From the NCBI GenBank assembly GCA_019694875.1, contig JAIBBC010000002.1, positions 930,001-994,000 on the forward strand: a stretch of 64,000 nt of DNA. Reading direction: 5' to 3'. Positions 60,951-64,000 of the stretch are shown piece after piece (position 1 is the stretch's first letter; every line of letters begins with the position of its first letter). Under the pieces are notes generated by a model. That model had not been told where the DNA came from and did not search any database. It worked only from the letters and a program-made list of their open reading frames with translations. The DNA comes from Cyclobacteriaceae bacterium (GTDB lineage: Bacteria; Bacteroidota; Bacteroidia; Cytophagales; Cyclobacteriaceae). A program made the translations under genes and the position numbers.

Positions 60951-63881
60951 ATGAACACTAACCTCCATGTTATGAAAAAAATGTTACGCGCAGTTATCCT
61001 GCCCGCTTTGCTTTTTTGTATATCGGCTGTGTTTGCGCAAAGTCAGATTACCGGTGTTGTTAAAGATGCTTCAGGCCAGGGACTTCCCGGTGTGAGCGTT
61101 ACGGTTAAGGGAACGACTTCAGGAGTTATCACGGATGCTGACGGTACATTTTCCCTGAATGCGGCAGATGGAGCTGTATTGGTTTTCTCGTTTATCGGGT
61201 ACGAGAGTGTTGAACGAACCGTGGCAGGAAGCACTTCGATCAATGTTGAGCTCCATGAGTCAACCACACTACTGGATGAAGTGGTCATGATCGGATATGG
61301 CACAACCACCAAGAAGGAACTCACCGGTGCCGTAACGTCCGTCAAGTCGAAGAATTTCAACACCGGTAACTTCAATGATCCGATGGGTCTTGTGCAGGGA
61401 AAGGTTGCCGGATTATCGATTACTAAACCCGATGGAGCCGACCCAATGGCCGGTTACCAGATTATCCTGCGCGGAACCAACACGCTTATGGCAGGCCAGG
61501 GCCCGCTGATCATCATTGACGGTGTGATTAGTGCCGATTTAAAAAATATAAACTTTCAGGATGTAGAATCAATTGACGTGTTAAAAGATGGATCAGCAGC
61601 GGCCATCTATGGAACACGAGGTACCAATGGTGTGATCATCATTACAACCAAACCTGCGAAAGCCGGAAAGGGTGCATTTGAGTATTCCGCTCAGGTTTCC
61701 ACGCAGGTAGCTCCACGCGGTGTGCAAAATCTTAGTGCCAAAGAATTTAAACATGCTGTTGAAACCTATCGGCCTGATCTTGCTTCAGGAAGCCTTTTTG
61801 GAAGTGAAACTAACTGGTTTAAAGAGATCACTACCGATGCCCCAATAAGCTATCAGCAGAATCTTGCACTTTCTGGAGGAACTGATAAATTTTCACACCG
61901 CACATCCTTAACGCATAGTATAGGGCAGGGCTTGCTGCTGAATAACGTTTCCAAACGACTGCTGGTCAAGACAAACCTGCAACAGAAAGTTCTGGATGAT
62001 CGATTGACCTTAAACTTCAATTTCACCAACAGCCTGAGAAACTATAAACCGGCAAACTATGATGTATTCCGGCAGGCATTTATTCAAAATCCTACCCAAC
62101 CGGTTTATGACGATACAGATCCGGCAACGGGTGGCTATTCGTACAAGCAAGGACTGGAGTATTACAACCCGGTTGCGATGATTAAAGAAAGGACCCGCGA
62201 TGGCAAAACGAATGACATCATTTTGAATTTGCGCGCTACCGCTAAAATTCTTGATAATCTCAGCTGGGACAATTTCATTTCCACGCAGCGATCTGAGTGG
62301 GAAGAAAACTCGTATAAAACACGCTATTATCCCACCACGCTTGGACGAGGAGAAGCGGAAATTGCGAACGGCCGAAATATCAACAACCAGTTCGAAAGTA
62401 TGTTCAATTATGAGACTTCTTTCGGTAACCATACGCTTCAGGCGCTGGCCGGATATTCATTTCAGGAATTTGAGCAGAGCAATTCCTACATCGGAAATTC
62501 ACAGTTTGATACCGATGTATTCCTGTACAATAATATTGGCGTAGGGCAGGCATTGATTGATGGTTCGGCTGATATGAGTTCAGGCAAGTCGTCCAGCAGA
62601 CTGATTGCACTCTTCGGCCGGCTTCTTTATAACTACAACGAGAAGTACATGGCTTCTGCTTCTCTCAGACGGGAGGGCTCTTCAAAGTTTGGCGACAATA
62701 ACAAGTGGGGTATGTTTCCGGCCCTGAGTTTGGGCTGGCGGATGAACAAAGAAGCGTTTCTGCAGGATGTTGAGTGGATTAACGATTTGAAGTTGCGTGT
62801 GGGATATGGAATTACGGGTAATCAGGATTTTGCACCGTATCAATCGCTCATCATATTGGAACGCGTGGGTAGTTTATTCTATAACCAGCAATGGATTAAC
62901 TCGTACGGCCCCGGTCAAAATCCAAATCCAAACTTGCGTTGGGAAAAAAAGAAGGAACTGAACATTGGTGTTGATTTTGCCCTGCTCACACAACGGCTGA
63001 GAGGAAGTATCGAATTTTATGAAAGAAAAGCTCAGGATCTCCTTTGGTTGTTCAATGTTTCTGTGCCGCCATACCTGTACAACGAACTGTTTACCAACGT
63101 GGGAACAATCAGCAATAAAGGCATTGAGCTTACGCTGAATGCTCAATTGATCAAGAAAGGTGATTTCCAATGGAATTCTACACTTACGGTAAGTCATAAT
63201 CAGAACACGCTGGAAGACATATCCAATAAAGAATTTCCGAGAACATCCTATCCAAGTGCAACAACTTCCGGCATCCTCGTAACCTATACGCAACGAATTC
63301 AGGAAGGAAAAGCATTAGGCACTTTTTTCGGACCGGTTTGGCTTGGTGTGAAAGATGGACGTGATGTTTTCAAAAATCAAAACCCGATTGGCCAGGTTAG
63401 TGAAGATAAATGGGAGGACATCGGGCAAGCTACTCCCTTTGCCACCGTGGGGTGGAGCAACGATTTCAGTTATAAAAACTGGACGCTCAATATAAACTTT
63501 CGGGCGGGCATCGGGGGTAAGGTGTTGAACTTGTACCGTCTTTATTACGAATCATGGCAGCGTATGGGCCTCACCAATATCGTTCATACGCAGTATGAGA
63601 ACCCTGAGTTTACAGGCGGTATCGTTTATTCATCCAAGTATGTGGAGGATGCGACATTTCTCAAACTCGACAACCTTACACTCGGTTACAACATTAACCT
63701 GGCATCAAAATATATTTCCCGGTTAAGTGTATTCGGTTCAGCTCAGAATGTTTTTTGGATTACCGGGTATAAAGGCATTGATCCGGAAGTCAGCCTCTCC
63801 GGATTGACACCGGGTATTGACAGACCATCGTATTATCCCCGAACTACCAGTATTACTGTTGGAGTAAATGCAGCCTTTTAA
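60951..63881 (+). CDS. SusC/RagA family TonB-linked outer-membrane protein
   Basis: The 976-residue receptor has a signal peptide (MKKMLRAVILPALLFCISAVFAQ; the ATG at 60972 may be the true start). A CarboxypepD_reg-like domain follows (about 34-110), then the SusC plug with VVMIGYGTTTKKELTGAV and VESIDVLKDGSAAAIYGTRGTNGVI, then a large barrel ending in VNAAF. It starts two bases after the ribokinase stop. With the SusD gene it would take up a glycan or nucleoside; the substrate is suggested only by ribokinase. Confidence 0.93.
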   Translation: MNTNLHVMKKMLRAVILPALLFCISAVFAQSQITGVVKDASGQGLPGVSVTVKGTTSGVITDADGTFSLNAADGAVLVFSFIGYESVERTVAGSTSINVELHESTTLLDEVVMIGYGTTTKKELTGAVTSVKSKNFNTGNFNDPMGLVQGKVAGLSITKPDGADPMAGYQIILRGTNTLMAGQGPLIIIDGVISADLKNINFQDVESIDVLKDGSAAAIYGTRGTNGVIIITTKPAKAGKGAFEYSAQVSTQVAPRGVQNLSAKEFKHAVETYRPDLASGSLFGSETNWFKEITTDAPISYQQNLALSGGTDKFSHRTSLTHSIGQGLLLNNVSKRLLVKTNLQQKVLDDRLTLNFNFTNSLRNYKPANYDVFRQAFIQNPTQPVYDDTDPATGGYSYKQGLEYYNPVAMIKERTRDGKTNDIILNLRATAKILDNLSWDNFISTQRSEWEENSYKTRYYPTTLGRGEAEIANGRNINNQFESMFNYETSFGNHTLQALAGYSFQEFEQSNSYIGNSQFDTDVFLYNNIGVGQALIDGSADMSSGKSSSRLIALFGRLLYNYNEKYMASASLRREGSSKFGDNNKWGMFPALSLGWRMNKEAFLQDVEWINDLKLRVGYGITGNQDFAPYQSLIILERVGSLFYNQQWINSYGPGQNPNPNLRWEKKKELNIGVDFALLTQRLRGSIEFYERKAQDLLWLFNVSVPPYLYNELFTNVGTISNKGIELTLNAQLIKKGDFQWNSTLTVSHNQNTLEDISNKEFPRTSYPSATTSGILVTYTQRIQEGKALGTFFGPVWLGVKDGRDVFKNQNPIGQVSEDKWEDIGQATPFATVGWSNDFSYKNWTLNINFRAGIGGKVLNLYRLYYESWQRMGLTNIVHTQYENPEFTGGIVYSSKYVEDATFLKLDNLTLGYNINLASKYISRLSVFGSAQNVFWITGYKGIDPEVSLSGLTPGIDRPSYYPRTTSITVGVNAAF

Positions 63882-63891
63882 AGAGAAGATT

Positions 63892-64000
63892 ATGAAAAAG
63901 TACATACTTAAACCCGCATTGGCTATCGTATTGGTTTTCTTAACTGTTTCCTGTTTTGATCTTTCGGAAACAGTGTACTCGGAAATTCCGGCCGACAAAT
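63892..64000 (+). CDS. SusD/RagB family lipoprotein (5' end)
   Basis: Only the first 36 codons lie in the window: MKKYILKPALAIVLVFLTVSC, a signal peptide with a lipobox, then FDLSETVYSE. Position ten bases after SusC and the lipobox identify it as a SusD-type surface glycan-binding lipoprotein. The rest is beyond the window. Confidence 0.85.
   Translation, partial: MKKYILKPALAIVLVFLTVSCFDLSETVYSEIPADK

Noticed and set aside
1-64000. tRNA, rRNA, insertion sequences or prophage
   Set aside because: No T-loop-like sequence in a cloverleaf context, rRNA motif, transposase or phage gene was seen while reading through.

Overview
The window is bacterial chromosome from a member of Bacteroidota, most likely order Cytophagales. 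Indicators are gldC (a gliding-motility gene), a SusC/SusD pair, three TonB-dependent receptors (two with an N-terminal carboxypeptidase-regulatory-like domain, plus the SusC), DUF4249 and DUF3098 proteins, the HYC_CC_PP family, tandem GH92 enzymes, and promoter boxes of the Bacteroidota type (TTTG near -33, TAnnTTTG near -7). No rRNA, tRNA, CRISPR array, insertion sequence or prophage was seen. Genes are dense and both strands are used in blocks.

Layout. 1-2.5 kb (+): the C-terminal part of an ABCG-like exporter and a DUF218 protein. 2.6-7 kb (-): a TonB receptor and a GNSL/SGNH lipoprotein hydrolase. 7.1-12.4 kb (-): ftsX, DUF3098, uppP, truB, ribF, scoA, scoB, gldC. 12.4-13.9 kb (-): an ECF sigma factor and a membrane partner. 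14.5 kb (+): an orphan DUF4249 lipoprotein. 15.7-17.9 kb (-): a K+-dependent-type membrane pyrophosphatase. 18.6-22.3 kb (-): a nitrogen-assimilation block (Amt, a beta-barrel porin, eukaryote-type glutamine synthetase), with three direct repeats exactly 52 bp apart upstream of amt. 25.1-28.3 kb (+): a probable copper/metal module (HYC_CC_PP, HMA protein, TonB receptor). 29-32.6 kb (-): an exported TPR-CHAT peptidase with an outer-membrane protein. 32.6-34.8 kb (-): an M23 peptidase and trhO. 34.9-39.5 kb (+): two adjacent GH92 mannosidases whose active-site motifs differ. 40-45 kb (-): an ACMSD-like amidohydrolase, M28 peptidase, gluconate-dehydrogenase-type subunit 3, GMC oxidoreductase and yidD. 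45-48 kb (-): cysS, DUF72 and 2TM genes. 48-50 kb (-): a small regulated module built around an HTH_34 regulator, with matching palindromes. 50-55 kb: ribE, PAP2, ctlX, a cysteine-less dihydrolipoyl-dehydrogenase homologue and a helical-repeat protein. 55.4-59.7 kb (+): a DASS transporter with a fused CitD-CitE protein and CitF. 60-64 kb (+): ribokinase, SusC and the start of SusD.

The most interesting items, in my judgement, are: (1) the HTH_34 locus, where a GTTTAT-N3-ATAAAC palindrome fills the spacer between the two promoter boxes and recurs before the downstream genes; (2) the 52-bp phased repeats ahead of amt; (3) the citrate-lyase gamma-beta fusion without adjacent citC/citX/citG; (4) the exported TPR-CHAT protein coupled to a beta-barrel; (5) Cys-Cys pairs in all three members of the metal module. 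Family assignments come from reading protein motifs, without database searches.
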